This document shows, piece by piece, positions 24,919 through 33,109 of a stretch of DNA of 39,575 nt. This stretch comes from CAZKWG01 sp964615375 (GTDB taxonomy: Bacteria > Myxococcota_A > UBA796 > CAZKWG01): contig CAZTOW010000071.1 in the NCBI GenBank assembly GCA_964615375.1, forward strand, positions 1-39,575. The letters run 5' to 3'. The notes beneath the pieces were generated by a model, which was given only the letters and a program-made list of their open reading frames with translations, did no database searches and was not told the origin of the DNA. The position numbers and the translations under genes are program-made. The stretch's first letter is position 1; the number at the start of each line of letters is the position of its first letter.

Positions 24919-26877
24919 ATGCGTATTTTTGCCGCGCTGCTGCTGGGCCTCGCGGGCTGCCCCGCCTCGGACAAGACCGATACGGGGAGTGGCGAGACCG
25001 GCGAGGCCGTCACGGACTCTGATCTGGACACCATCTCGGACGCCGACGAGGGCTCCGACCGGGACAGCGACGGCGACGGGACCCCGGACTTCCTGGACTC
25101 GGACTCCGACAACGACGGCCTCTCCGACGCCCAGGAGGCGGGGGACGATGACCCGTCCACCGCGCCGGTGGACTCCGACGGCGACGGCGGGCCGGACTAC
25201 CGCGACCAGGACTCGGACAACAACGGCGTCCCCGACTCGGAGGAGAGCGGGGCGGACCTGGACGGGGACGGTGATCTGGACCGCGTGGACGTGGACGACG
25301 ACGACGACGGGATCTCCGACGAGGAAGAGGGGAGCGGGTCCGGCACGGACTCCGACGGCGACGGGATCCCGGACCGCTCGGACGAGGACTCGGACGGCGA
25401 CGGGATCGGTGACCTCTACGAGGCGGGCGACGGCGAGACCCCCGTGGACACCGACGGGGACGGGATCGCGGACTACCTGGAGAATGACTCTGACGGCGAC
25501 GGGATCTCGGACACCGTCGAGAGCGGCGTGAGCAGCGCGGAGGAGGAGCCCCGGGACACGGACGGCGACGGGGTCTACGACTTTCAGGACAGCGACTCAG
25601 ACGACGACGACATCCTCGATAGCGACGAAGAGAGCTACGGCACCGACCCCTACGACCCGGACTCCGACGGGGACGGCTACAGCGACGGGCTGGAGCTGGA
25701 GCTGGAATCCGATCCGGGCGACCCGGACTCGATGCCCGAGGAGGTCGTGGTCGAGCTGGAGTATGGTGGATCCACCGAGCAGATCGTGAGCTTCACGCTC
25801 GAGAACGGTCAGGCGGACGTCGCCCTGATCCTCGACACGACGGCCTCGATGACCAGCACCGCCACGGCTCTGGCCTCCGAGTACGAGACCCTGGTCGACG
25901 CGCTCGACGACCTCGGGTCCGACATCCAGTACGGGTATGCCACCTACGACGACTACGCCTACGGCAGCTACGGATCTGCGTCCTATTTCGACACGCCCTT
26001 CGCCCTCCGGCAGCAGCTCACGGACGATCGCCGCAGCGTCCAGGCCGCGCTCCTCGCCACCGCCATCCACGGGGGTTCGGACGGCCCAGAGTCCGGGATG
26101 GAGGCGCTCTATCAGGCCGCGACGGGCGCGGGCTACGACCTGGGCTGTGACGGCACCTACGACGAGGTCTACGACGTCCAGCCCTTCCGGGCCAGCCCCT
26201 CCGACCCCTTCGGCGGGGCGGGCGGGCAGAATTACGACGCCTCGGACGACAGCACCGGGGACCTCGGCGGGCTCGGCTTCCGCGACTCGGCCCTGCCCAT
26301 CCTGGTCTACGCGACGGACAACTACCTGCGCGACCCGGACAGCGACAACGCCTACCTCAACGGCGGGCCCGGCGGCTGCCCCATGGACGCCGGGAGCGCC
26401 GATGTCGTCAGCGCCGTGGAGAGCCTGGGCGCCACCCTGGTCGCGATCAGCACCAACAGCGTCGTCCCAGAGGCGCAGATGGAGGAGCTGGCCGTGGCGA
26501 CCGGCTCCCTCGGCGACACTGACGGCGACGGAGAGAAGGACGATCCGCTGGTCTATGTCTGGTACAGCACGGACACGTCCCTGGTCGAGAACATCGTGAG
26601 CGCCGTCGAGGAGAGCGTCGCCCCCGTGGACATCCGCGAGATCACGCTGGAGGTGGAGGGCGACGCCTGGGGCTTCGTCTCCGATGTGGAGCCCGAGAGC
26701 TACACCGTCGAGGATCCCGTGACCGGCGATGTGGTCGACTTCACGCTGACGCTGACGGGCGCCGTCGAGGCGACCAGCGAAAACCAGATCTTCGAGATCA
26801 CCCTGAACGTGATGGGCGACGGCTCGGTCCTCCTCGACACGCGAAGCCTGGTGATCGTGGTCCCCGCCAACGAGTAG
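24919..26877 (+). CDS. Asp-rich repeat / vWA (integrin beta I-like) lipoprotein, copy 4
   Basis: 652 residues. ATG has AGGAG eight bases upstream. Lipoprotein signal is short (MRIFAALLLGLAGC, Cys14). Asp repeats fill about residues 30-275; unlike copies 1-3 this domain lacks the paired cysteines (SDNNG instead of SDNNC). vWA: LILDTTASMTS at the MIDAS, FALRQQLTDD, HGGSDGPESGMEALYQ, ILVYATDNYLRDPDSD, GGCPMDAG. The C-terminal beta domain is conserved (VMGDGSVLLDTRSLVIVVP). It is intermediate between copies 1-3 and the reduced copy 5. Likely surface-exposed and Ca-stabilised; ligand unknown. Confidence 0.9.
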   Translation: MRIFAALLLGLAGCPASDKTDTGSGETGEAVTDSDLDTISDADEGSDRDSDGDGTPDFLDSDSDNDGLSDAQEAGDDDPSTAPVDSDGDGGPDYRDQDSDNNGVPDSEESGADLDGDGDLDRVDVDDDDDGISDEEEGSGSGTDSDGDGIPDRSDEDSDGDGIGDLYEAGDGETPVDTDGDGIADYLENDSDGDGISDTVESGVSSAEEEPRDTDGDGVYDFQDSDSDDDDILDSDEESYGTDPYDPDSDGDGYSDGLELELESDPGDPDSMPEEVVVELEYGGSTEQIVSFTLENGQADVALILDTTASMTSTATALASEYETLVDALDDLGSDIQYGYATYDDYAYGSYGSASYFDTPFALRQQLTDDRRSVQAALLATAIHGGSDGPESGMEALYQAATGAGYDLGCDGTYDEVYDVQPFRASPSDPFGGAGGQNYDASDDSTGDLGGLGFRDSALPILVYATDNYLRDPDSDNAYLNGGPGGCPMDAGSADVVSAVESLGATLVAISTNSVVPEAQMEELAVATGSLGDTDGDGEKDDPLVYVWYSTDTSLVENIVSAVEESVAPVDIREITLEVEGDAWGFVSDVEPESYTVEDPVTGDVVDFTLTLTGAVEATSENQIFEITLNVMGDGSVLLDTRSLVIVVPANE

Positions 26878-26891
26878 AAGCTGGACTCCAC

Positions 26892-28343
26892 ATGCACATT
26901 TCCAGGCTCATCCCTCTCCTGACCCTCCTCGCCTGCGAGCCCGAGCCCAAGGACACAGGCACGACCCCCTCCGACTCGGACAGCGCGCCCGCCCCGGACT
27001 CCGGCGAGGGCGAGGGTGAGGGCGAGGGCGAGGGCGAGGGCGAGGGTGAGGGCGAAGGCGAGGGGGAAGGGGAGGGCGAGCTTGACTCCGACGGCGACGG
27101 TCTGAGCGACGCCGAGGAGGCGGAGCTGGGCACCGACCGGCTCGACGCCGATACGGACGGCGATGGCTTCGAGGATCGTGTGGAGGTGGAATTCGGCGCC
27201 GATCCGTTGGACGCCGCCTCCGTCCCCGAGGGCGAGCTCGTCGAGCTGGAGGGCGGAGCGCTACGGGACATGACGATCGGCTTCGAGCTGGCGCTGCAGC
27301 GCGTGGACCTCGCGCTCCTGCTCGACGCCAGCGCGTCCATGGAGGGCGCCCACTCCGCGCTGATCGAGGGGGGGCCGACGCTCGTGGAGGGCCTGCCGGG
27401 TGTCGCGCCCGATCCGCAGCTCGGGCTGGCCACCTTCGACGACTACGCCTGGGGCGCCTTCGGCTCCACTGAGGATGGCGGGCTCCCCTTCTCGGTTCGG
27501 CAGCAGATCACCAGCTACACGTCGGTCGCCGTCTCCGGGCTGATCGGCCTTGCCCTCCACGAGGGTGGAGACGACCCTGGTTCGGCGTTAGAGGCGCTCT
27601 ATCAGGTCGGGACGGGCGAGGGCTACGATCAGAGCTGCGACGCGGTCTACCAGGAGGGCGAGGACGTGCAGCCCTTCAGGGCTGGCCCGAGGGATCCCTT
27701 CGACGGGACGGGCGGCCAGTCCTACGACGCCTCGGACGACAGCACGGGCGACGTCGGGGGGCTCGGATTCCGCGACTACGCTCTCCCTGTGGTGATCCTG
27801 GCCACCGACCAGGCCTCGCGCGATCCCGAGAGCTCAGACCCCGATCTCAGCGGGAGCCCCGGGGGCTGCCCCCAGGACGCCGGCTGGAGCGCGGCTGTGG
27901 GCGCGCTTGACCAGATCGGGGCGCGGGTCATCGGGATCTCCGTGAACGGGGACGCCTCGGAGGAGCAGCTCGAGGCGCTGGCGCTGGAGACGTCGGCGGT
28001 GGACGAGGACGGCACGCCGCTGATGCTGAGCTGGGAGGATGGCGAGGCCGGTCTCGAGGACGAGATCCTGAGCGCGCTGGACTCGCTGATCGCGGGGCTG
28101 CGATTCGAGGAGGCGACGCTGGAGACGGGAGGCCTGGACGGCCTCGTGGTCAGCACCGATCCCGGCGGCGTGGCGCTCGACGAGGACTGGGTCGGCGACA
28201 CCGTGGAATTCTCGGTCCGCGTTCAGGCCCCCGCGGCCACGCCCGAGCCACAGTATTTCTATATCGACCTGTACGTCCTGGGGGACGGGGAGATCCTGCT
28301 CGGCAGCACGACGCTGCTGATCGTGGTCCCCGCCGCGGGCTGA
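26892..28343 (+). CDS. Reduced vWA lipoprotein, copy 5, with Gly-Glu tract
   Basis: 483 residues, about 170 shorter than its paralogs. Lipoprotein signal ends TLLAC (Cys15). A 13-fold Gly-Glu repeat (about residues 38-63) replaces most of the Asp-repeat domain, of which only about two DxDGDG units remain (DSDGDGLSD, DTDGDGFED). The vWA domain is the most diverged: the MIDAS is the textbook DASAS (in LLLDASASM), but the Asp-Gly-Pro-Glu loop is GGDDPGSALEALYQ, losing the Glu, and the ATDNYLRDP loop is ATDQASRDP. GGCPQDAG and the C-terminal VLGDGEILLGSTTLLIVVP are kept. It lies 14 bases after copy 4 and ends one base before the stop of convergent engB. Confidence 0.88.
   Translation: MHISRLIPLLTLLACEPEPKDTGTTPSDSDSAPAPDSGEGEGEGEGEGEGEGEGEGEGEGEGELDSDGDGLSDAEEAELGTDRLDADTDGDGFEDRVEVEFGADPLDAASVPEGELVELEGGALRDMTIGFELALQRVDLALLLDASASMEGAHSALIEGGPTLVEGLPGVAPDPQLGLATFDDYAWGAFGSTEDGGLPFSVRQQITSYTSVAVSGLIGLALHEGGDDPGSALEALYQVGTGEGYDQSCDAVYQEGEDVQPFRAGPRDPFDGTGGQSYDASDDSTGDVGGLGFRDYALPVVILATDQASRDPESSDPDLSGSPGGCPQDAGWSAAVGALDQIGARVIGISVNGDASEEQLEALALETSAVDEDGTPLMLSWEDGEAGLEDEILSALDSLIAGLRFEEATLETGGLDGLVVSTDPGGVALDEDWVGDTVEFSVRVQAPAATPEPQYFYIDLYVLGDGEILLGSTTLLIVVPAAG
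27003..27080 (+). repeat. 13-unit hexanucleotide (Gly-Glu) tandem repeat
   Basis: Thirteen in-frame ggcgag-type units with a few synonymous changes (ggt, gaa, ggg) encode (Gly-Glu)13 in paralog 5. A change in copy number would alter the linker length without breaking the frame. Confidence 0.92.
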
Positions 28344-28344
28344 C

Positions 28345-28935
28345 TCAGCGTCGGGCGGCCTCCTCGATGCGCGCCCACAGCAGGTCCATGCCCTCGCGGG
28401 TGACGCTGCTGGTGGCGATGAGCTCGTCGTCGGCGAGCCCGAGGGAGGCGGCCAGGGCCCGGAGCGTGGGCTTCTTCGCCGCCTTCGTGAGCCGGTCCAC
28501 CCGGGTCGCCGCGACCTGGACGGGCACGCTCGCGCGGCGCAGCCCCTCGATGAGCTCCATGTCCAGGGCCTGGGCCTTGATGCTCCCGTCCACCAGGATG
28601 ACCACCAGGCGCAGCGTCTCGCGCTCGCCCAGGTAGCCCTCCACCAGGGCCTTCCAGGCCACCCGCACCGCCTCGGGCACGCGGGCGAAGCCGTAGCCGG
28701 GCAGGTCCACCAGGCGCAGGCGGTCTCCCACCTGGTAGAGGTTCAAGGTCTGGGTGCGGCCGGGTGTGCGGCTCACGCGGGCGATGCGGTGGTCCAGCAG
28801 GGCGTTGATGGCGCTGGACTTGCCCACGTTGGAGCGCCCGGCCATGGCGATCTCGGGCAGGGTGGGCTTCGGCATCGTCTCCATGCTGGGGAAGCTGCCG
28901 AGGAAGCTGGTAGGGCCCGCGGGTCGGTTTGGCAT
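28345..28935 (-). CDS. engB: Ribosome biogenesis GTP-binding protein EngB (YsxC/YihA)
   Basis: 196 residues, usual length. This essential TrmE-Era-type GTPase takes part in late 50S assembly. Motifs: G1 GRSNVGKSS (33-41), G2 region RTPGRTQTLN (56-65), G3 DLPGYG (77-82). G4 reads TRVD (144-147), with Arg where TKxD normally has Lys, a mild deviation; G5 is near TSSV. The N-terminal FLGSFPSMETMPKPTLPEIAMA agrees with the family, which supports the start. The spacer to the divergent phosphoesterase is only 48 bases, and a TATGAA hexamer 7 bases before the ATG suggests a leaderless message. It converges with paralog 5 with one base between stop codons. Confidence 0.95.
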   Translation of the reverse strand: MPNRPAGPTSFLGSFPSMETMPKPTLPEIAMAGRSNVGKSSAINALLDHRIARVSRTPGRTQTLNLYQVGDRLRLVDLPGYGFARVPEAVRVAWKALVEGYLGERETLRLVVILVDGSIKAQALDMELIEGLRRASVPVQVAATRVDRLTKAAKKPTLRALAASLGLADDELIATSSVTREGMDLLWARIEEAARR

Positions 28936-28941
28936 CCGTCG

Positions 28942-28966
28942 TTCATAACCACTACAGCGTTATGAT
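28942..28966. promoter_or_regulatory. Back-to-back -10 elements within an inverted repeat (engB / phosphoesterase)
   Basis: TCATAAC (28943-28949) and GTTATGA (28959-28965) form a perfect 7-bp inverted repeat with a nine-base centre in the 48-base divergent spacer. On the plus strand it supplies TATGAT (28961-28966), on the minus strand TATGAA (28947-28942), each a good -10. No clear -35 elements are seen. Overlapping divergent promoters or an operator are possible. Confidence 0.5.
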
Positions 28967-28983
28967 CCGAGCAGAGGTCGCGC

Positions 28984-30039
28984 GTGTTCTCCTGGGCCAC
29001 CCCCACCCCGCTGCACATCCCCCGTCGGATCGAGGCGGACCGTCCGGTCTACATCATCTCCGACCTGCACCTGGGCGACGGGACGCGCTCCGACACCTTC
29101 CTGGGGAAGGACGCGGAGCTCCTGGCCTTCCTGGACCACGTCGAGCGCGAGGCGGCCCACCTCGTCATCGCCGGGGACGTCATCGACTTCCACCAGGCGT
29201 GGATCATCGAGCGCATCCTGAAGGCCCACGCGAAGGTCATCGGCGCGCTCTCGCGGCTGGCCGCGCGCACCGGGGTCACCTACATCTGGGGCAACCACGA
29301 CCACGACATCTCAGTCTTCCGCGACCTGCTGCGCCTGGACGTGTGCTCCAGCCTGGAGATCGGCGACCGCGTGCTGATCCGCCACGGCTACGAGTACGAC
29401 CCCTACATCGGGCCGAACCTGGAGCAGTCCCACGTCGCCACGCGGATCCACCACCTCTTCGAGCGCGTCTTCGAGACCTGGATGCGCACGCCGCTGGAGA
29501 ACTTCTACAACCCGGCCAACCGGCTGACCTTCTGGCTCTCGCACAAGCTGGTGCTGGGGGGGCAGGCGGTGGGCTGGGCGGCGGGGAGGTTCGGGCACCC
29601 GGAGGTGGGCGAGCGCCTGGACGCCACCTGGCGCTTCTGGACCCAGACCCAGCTCGGCGACCCCCAGTGCATCTTCGAGCACGTCCGCGCCGCCTGCGAG
29701 GAGGGCTCGCACCGCTGGATCGTGACGGGGCACTCGCACCTGCCCGGCGTGGTCCACTTCCCGCGGGAGCGCTCCTACGCCAACACCGGCTCGTGGACCT
29801 TCAACTCCGCCCAGTACGCCTTCTGGGACGGCAGCCAGGTGGTCGTGCGGGACTGGATCACCGGGCGCAGCTACGACGACCACGCCTACCGACCCCTGCT
29901 GGACCGCCGCTTCCGCCACATGAATTTCCTGGAGTGGTGGCGGGAGAACTACCTGGGCTGGTTCCGCTACCGCTGCGGGGTGGAGCGGCGCCTGCCCAGC
30001 GGGGACGACACGCCCGCGGACCGCCCCGCGCCGGTCTGA
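28984..30039 (+). CDS. LpxH-like calcineurin-type metallophosphoesterase
   Basis: 351 residues from a GTG start, with AGAGG upstream. All motifs of the binuclear metallophosphoesterase fold are present: SDLHLGDG (Asp27, His29), AGDVIDF (Asp65), WGNHDHD (Asn104, His105, Asp106), RHGYEYDP and VTGHSHLP. The opening resembles UDP-2,3-diacylglucosamine hydrolase (LpxH/YbbF), which makes lipid X in lipid A synthesis, but it is about 100 residues longer, with an inserted helical, aromatic-rich region (about 145-215) and an extra C-terminal tail. The substrate is therefore uncertain. No signal peptide, so cytoplasmic or peripheral. mtnA follows 40 bases downstream. Confidence 0.88.
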   Translation: MFSWATPTPLHIPRRIEADRPVYIISDLHLGDGTRSDTFLGKDAELLAFLDHVEREAAHLVIAGDVIDFHQAWIIERILKAHAKVIGALSRLAARTGVTYIWGNHDHDISVFRDLLRLDVCSSLEIGDRVLIRHGYEYDPYIGPNLEQSHVATRIHHLFERVFETWMRTPLENFYNPANRLTFWLSHKLVLGGQAVGWAAGRFGHPEVGERLDATWRFWTQTQLGDPQCIFEHVRAACEEGSHRWIVTGHSHLPGVVHFPRERSYANTGSWTFNSAQYAFWDGSQVVVRDWITGRSYDDHAYRPLLDRRFRHMNFLEWWRENYLGWFRYRCGVERRLPSGDDTPADRPAPV

Positions 30040-30079
30040 GCGGCCCGCGTTAAGCTGTCGCGTCTACGAGGAGGTCTGC

Positions 30080-31159
<1,080 letters not shown>

Positions 31160-31200
31160 ACGGGCGAATGGGGGTCGCTGCTGGGCGGCCGCGTTCATGG

Positions 31201-31237
31201 TATATTCGAGCCACGTCGTCGAACCTGCGGTGACGTG
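31201..31237 (+). promoter_or_regulatory. Possible promoter and operator of the HTH-peptidase/PIN module
   Basis: A TATATT hexamer (31201-31206) could be a -10. Just downstream CACGTC (31212-31217) and GACGTG (31232-31237) form an inverted repeat in the leader, a plausible site for the HTH protein encoded next. No good -35 is seen. Confidence 0.35.
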
Positions 31238-31253
31238 TCATTCGAGGGTCGGG

Positions 31254-32495
31254 ATGTCAGTACTCAAGGGGCTCAGGGAATCACTGGGATACTCCGTACA
31301 TGAGGTCGCCACCCAGGCTCGCTGGAGCACTGACAGTCTGGTTCGTCTGGAGAGAACGGACGACCTGGATGAGCAAGAGGCGGAGATTCTATCTGATCTT
31401 TATGGGGTTGATGTGGGGCGCGCGCTCTCGAGTGGTCAGAGACAGGTCAAGTCGCCTGTCGGCACGCTCCTTCGGGCGCAGCGAGACCATCTCTGCGCGA
31501 GCACACGATTCGTGATCAGCGGCGCGCTCTCCGTCGCGCGAGAGGTGCGTCAACTTCTTCAGCTTGTCCCCGGCGCCAGTGTGTCTGCGACGGTCCCACT
31601 GAGCTCATTCAAGGAGAACCTGGACTATCGACATCCTGATCAAGGTGGCCCCGAGCAACTCGCGGAGCTGGTCCGCACGCGGCTGAAGCTCGGAATGGGA
31701 CCCGTGCAGTCGGTGAGCGCGGTGCTGGCCGGTCTGGATGTGTTGGTCTTGTACGCCTCCATGGATCCGGACGTCGATGCTTTCTCGGCGAGCTCTCAAG
31801 AGACAGGAGGGATCGTCGTCGTCAACCCGATGGGCAGCTTCTCGCGAAGTGCGTCCGGGAGGAGGCTTAGTCTCGCGCACGAACTCTGTCACCTGCTCTT
31901 CGATCGGAAGGCGATGCGATCGATGAGGACCTATTGCTCGTCCGGTCGGAATGAAGAAGAAGATCATGTGTCTGGGGAGAGTCGGCGTGCAGACAGCTAC
32001 ATGCTCGAGCGGAGAGCGCGTGCTTTCGCGGTGTCCTTTCTGGCGCCGGTTCGCGCGCTTCGTGAGGAGTGGGCTCGCCTGGGCAGTCGCCCCGTCTCGG
32101 AGAAGGTTCGCCATCTGATGGATCTGTATGGGGTTGGATTCCTGGCGATGAGGGCCCACCTGCAGAACAACCAGATCATCTCCAGAAGCGAACGACTGGA
32201 TGGGCTGTCCTCCGAGCTGTCGCCAGCCTGGACAGAGAGCGATCCTGTCAACCTCCGAGAAGAGCCGGTGTTTGGAGTGATCCCCGAGCTCCGGCAAGGA
32301 ATCCTGCTGAATCTTGTGGCAGAGGGGCTCCGGGCTGGTGTCCTCTCCGAGAGCGCCGCGAGAGAGTATCTGCGTGTCCCGATCGGGCGGTGGGACGAGA
32401 TCTCGCCGCGGCTCCAGGTGGAATGCTTCGCGGCGGCGGCCAGGACCTGGAGGACCTCGTCCGCCCTGCTCGGTCATCTGGGTACAGAGGCATGA
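31254..32495 (+). CDS. HTH (Xre-like) - ImmA/IrrE metallopeptidase
   Basis: 413 residues from ATG 31254 (GAGGG six bases upstream); an ATG at 31197 in frame lacks a ribosome-binding site. Residues 1-58 form an Xre-type helix-turn-helix (GLRESLGYSVHEVA...STDSLVRLE). Residues about 150-275 carry a gluzincin-like site: LAHELCHLLFD with His209, Glu210 and His213, and Glu252 in LERRARAFAVSFLAP, the ImmA/IrrE (COG2856, DUF955) pattern. The rest is helical. Members cleave or displace repressors in phage, mobile-element and stress control, and occur as antitoxin-type partners. Base composition is clearly less GC-rich than flanking genes, and codon choice is less biased, suggesting acquisition. The stop overlaps the next start (ATGA). 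Confidence 0.88.
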   Translation: MSVLKGLRESLGYSVHEVATQARWSTDSLVRLERTDDLDEQEAEILSDLYGVDVGRALSSGQRQVKSPVGTLLRAQRDHLCASTRFVISGALSVAREVRQLLQLVPGASVSATVPLSSFKENLDYRHPDQGGPEQLAELVRTRLKLGMGPVQSVSAVLAGLDVLVLYASMDPDVDAFSASSQETGGIVVVNPMGSFSRSASGRRLSLAHELCHLLFDRKAMRSMRTYCSSGRNEEEDHVSGESRRADSYMLERRARAFAVSFLAPVRALREEWARLGSRPVSEKVRHLMDLYGVGFLAMRAHLQNNQIISRSERLDGLSSELSPAWTESDPVNLREEPVFGVIPELRQGILLNLVAEGLRAGVLSESAAREYLRVPIGRWDEISPRLQVECFAAAARTWRTSSALLGHLGTEA

Positions 32496-33109
32496 GCGCG
32501 GTTGTCGTCGACAACTGCTCTCTCCTGCATGCCCGAGCGTTACCTGCCTGTGCCGGTGAGCTCGCACCTCTACAGATGCTGCGGGATCTCGCGACGCACA
32601 TCCGCATCCAATTTTACGTGTCGTCCCGCGTCTACCAGGAGCAGATTGCGAGCAGCCTGTCCTTGATCCTGGAGGAGTGGAGCCAGGTCGGGATCCTGAA
32701 GGTCGAGAGGATATCGCCCCAGGCCCTCGCCGCGTGTGGGAAGATCATTCAGAAGAAGCGTGTCCGACCGCTCCCAGGCAGGAACGATCAGACCCTGATC
32801 ACCCTCGCGAGGCAGCTCGATGCGCCATTGTTCACGCACGACGGGCCCGCCGCCGGCGCGGCGCGCGCGTTGGGTTGCCTCGTTGTGGATCTGGTCGACA
32901 TGGTCGATCTCTACACCTCCGTGCGCGAGCTCGAGCTGCGACAGTCGGACCCCATCTTCAACGCCTGGAACTACCGTGGCGTGTGGCGCCCGGACGACTG
33001 GAAGGGCTCACTCGAGGCGACCGTGATGGGGAGACCATTCCGAGGCGAAGTGCAGGAGCGCCTCCGGGAGCACCTCCTCCCGAACCTTACCCCGGACAGC
33101 GCGCCATGA
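32492..33109 (+). CDS. PIN-domain protein, candidate toxin ribonuclease
   Basis: 205 residues, starting in the ATGA overlap with the HTH-peptidase gene. The acidic residues of a PIN nuclease can be placed as Asp7 (VVVDNCSLL), Glu50 (SSRVYQE), Asp99 (GRNDQTLITLARQL) and Asp117 (PLFTHDGPA), in the usual order and spacing. PIN proteins cut RNA and often act as toxins. An HTH-ImmA/IrrE gene directly before a PIN gene is a known type of toxin-antitoxin-like pair (DUF4411-type), so the two are read as one module. About 65 residues after the PIN core (NAWNYRGVWRPDDWKG onward) are not recognised. GC content is intermediate. The stop overlaps the next gene's ATG by four bases. Confidence 0.75.
   Translation: MSAVVVDNCSLLHARALPACAGELAPLQMLRDLATHIRIQFYVSSRVYQEQIASSLSLILEEWSQVGILKVERISPQALAACGKIIQKKRVRPLPGRNDQTLITLARQLDAPLFTHDGPAAGAARALGCLVVDLVDMVDLYTSVRELELRQSDPIFNAWNYRGVWRPDDWKGSLEATVMGRPFRGEVQERLREHLLPNLTPDSAP

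Noticed and set aside
26798..27433. 211-codon Ser/Pro-rich minus-strand frame opposite paralog 5
   Set aside because: Its Ser-Pro repeat is simply the complement of the Gly-Glu tract of the coding strand.
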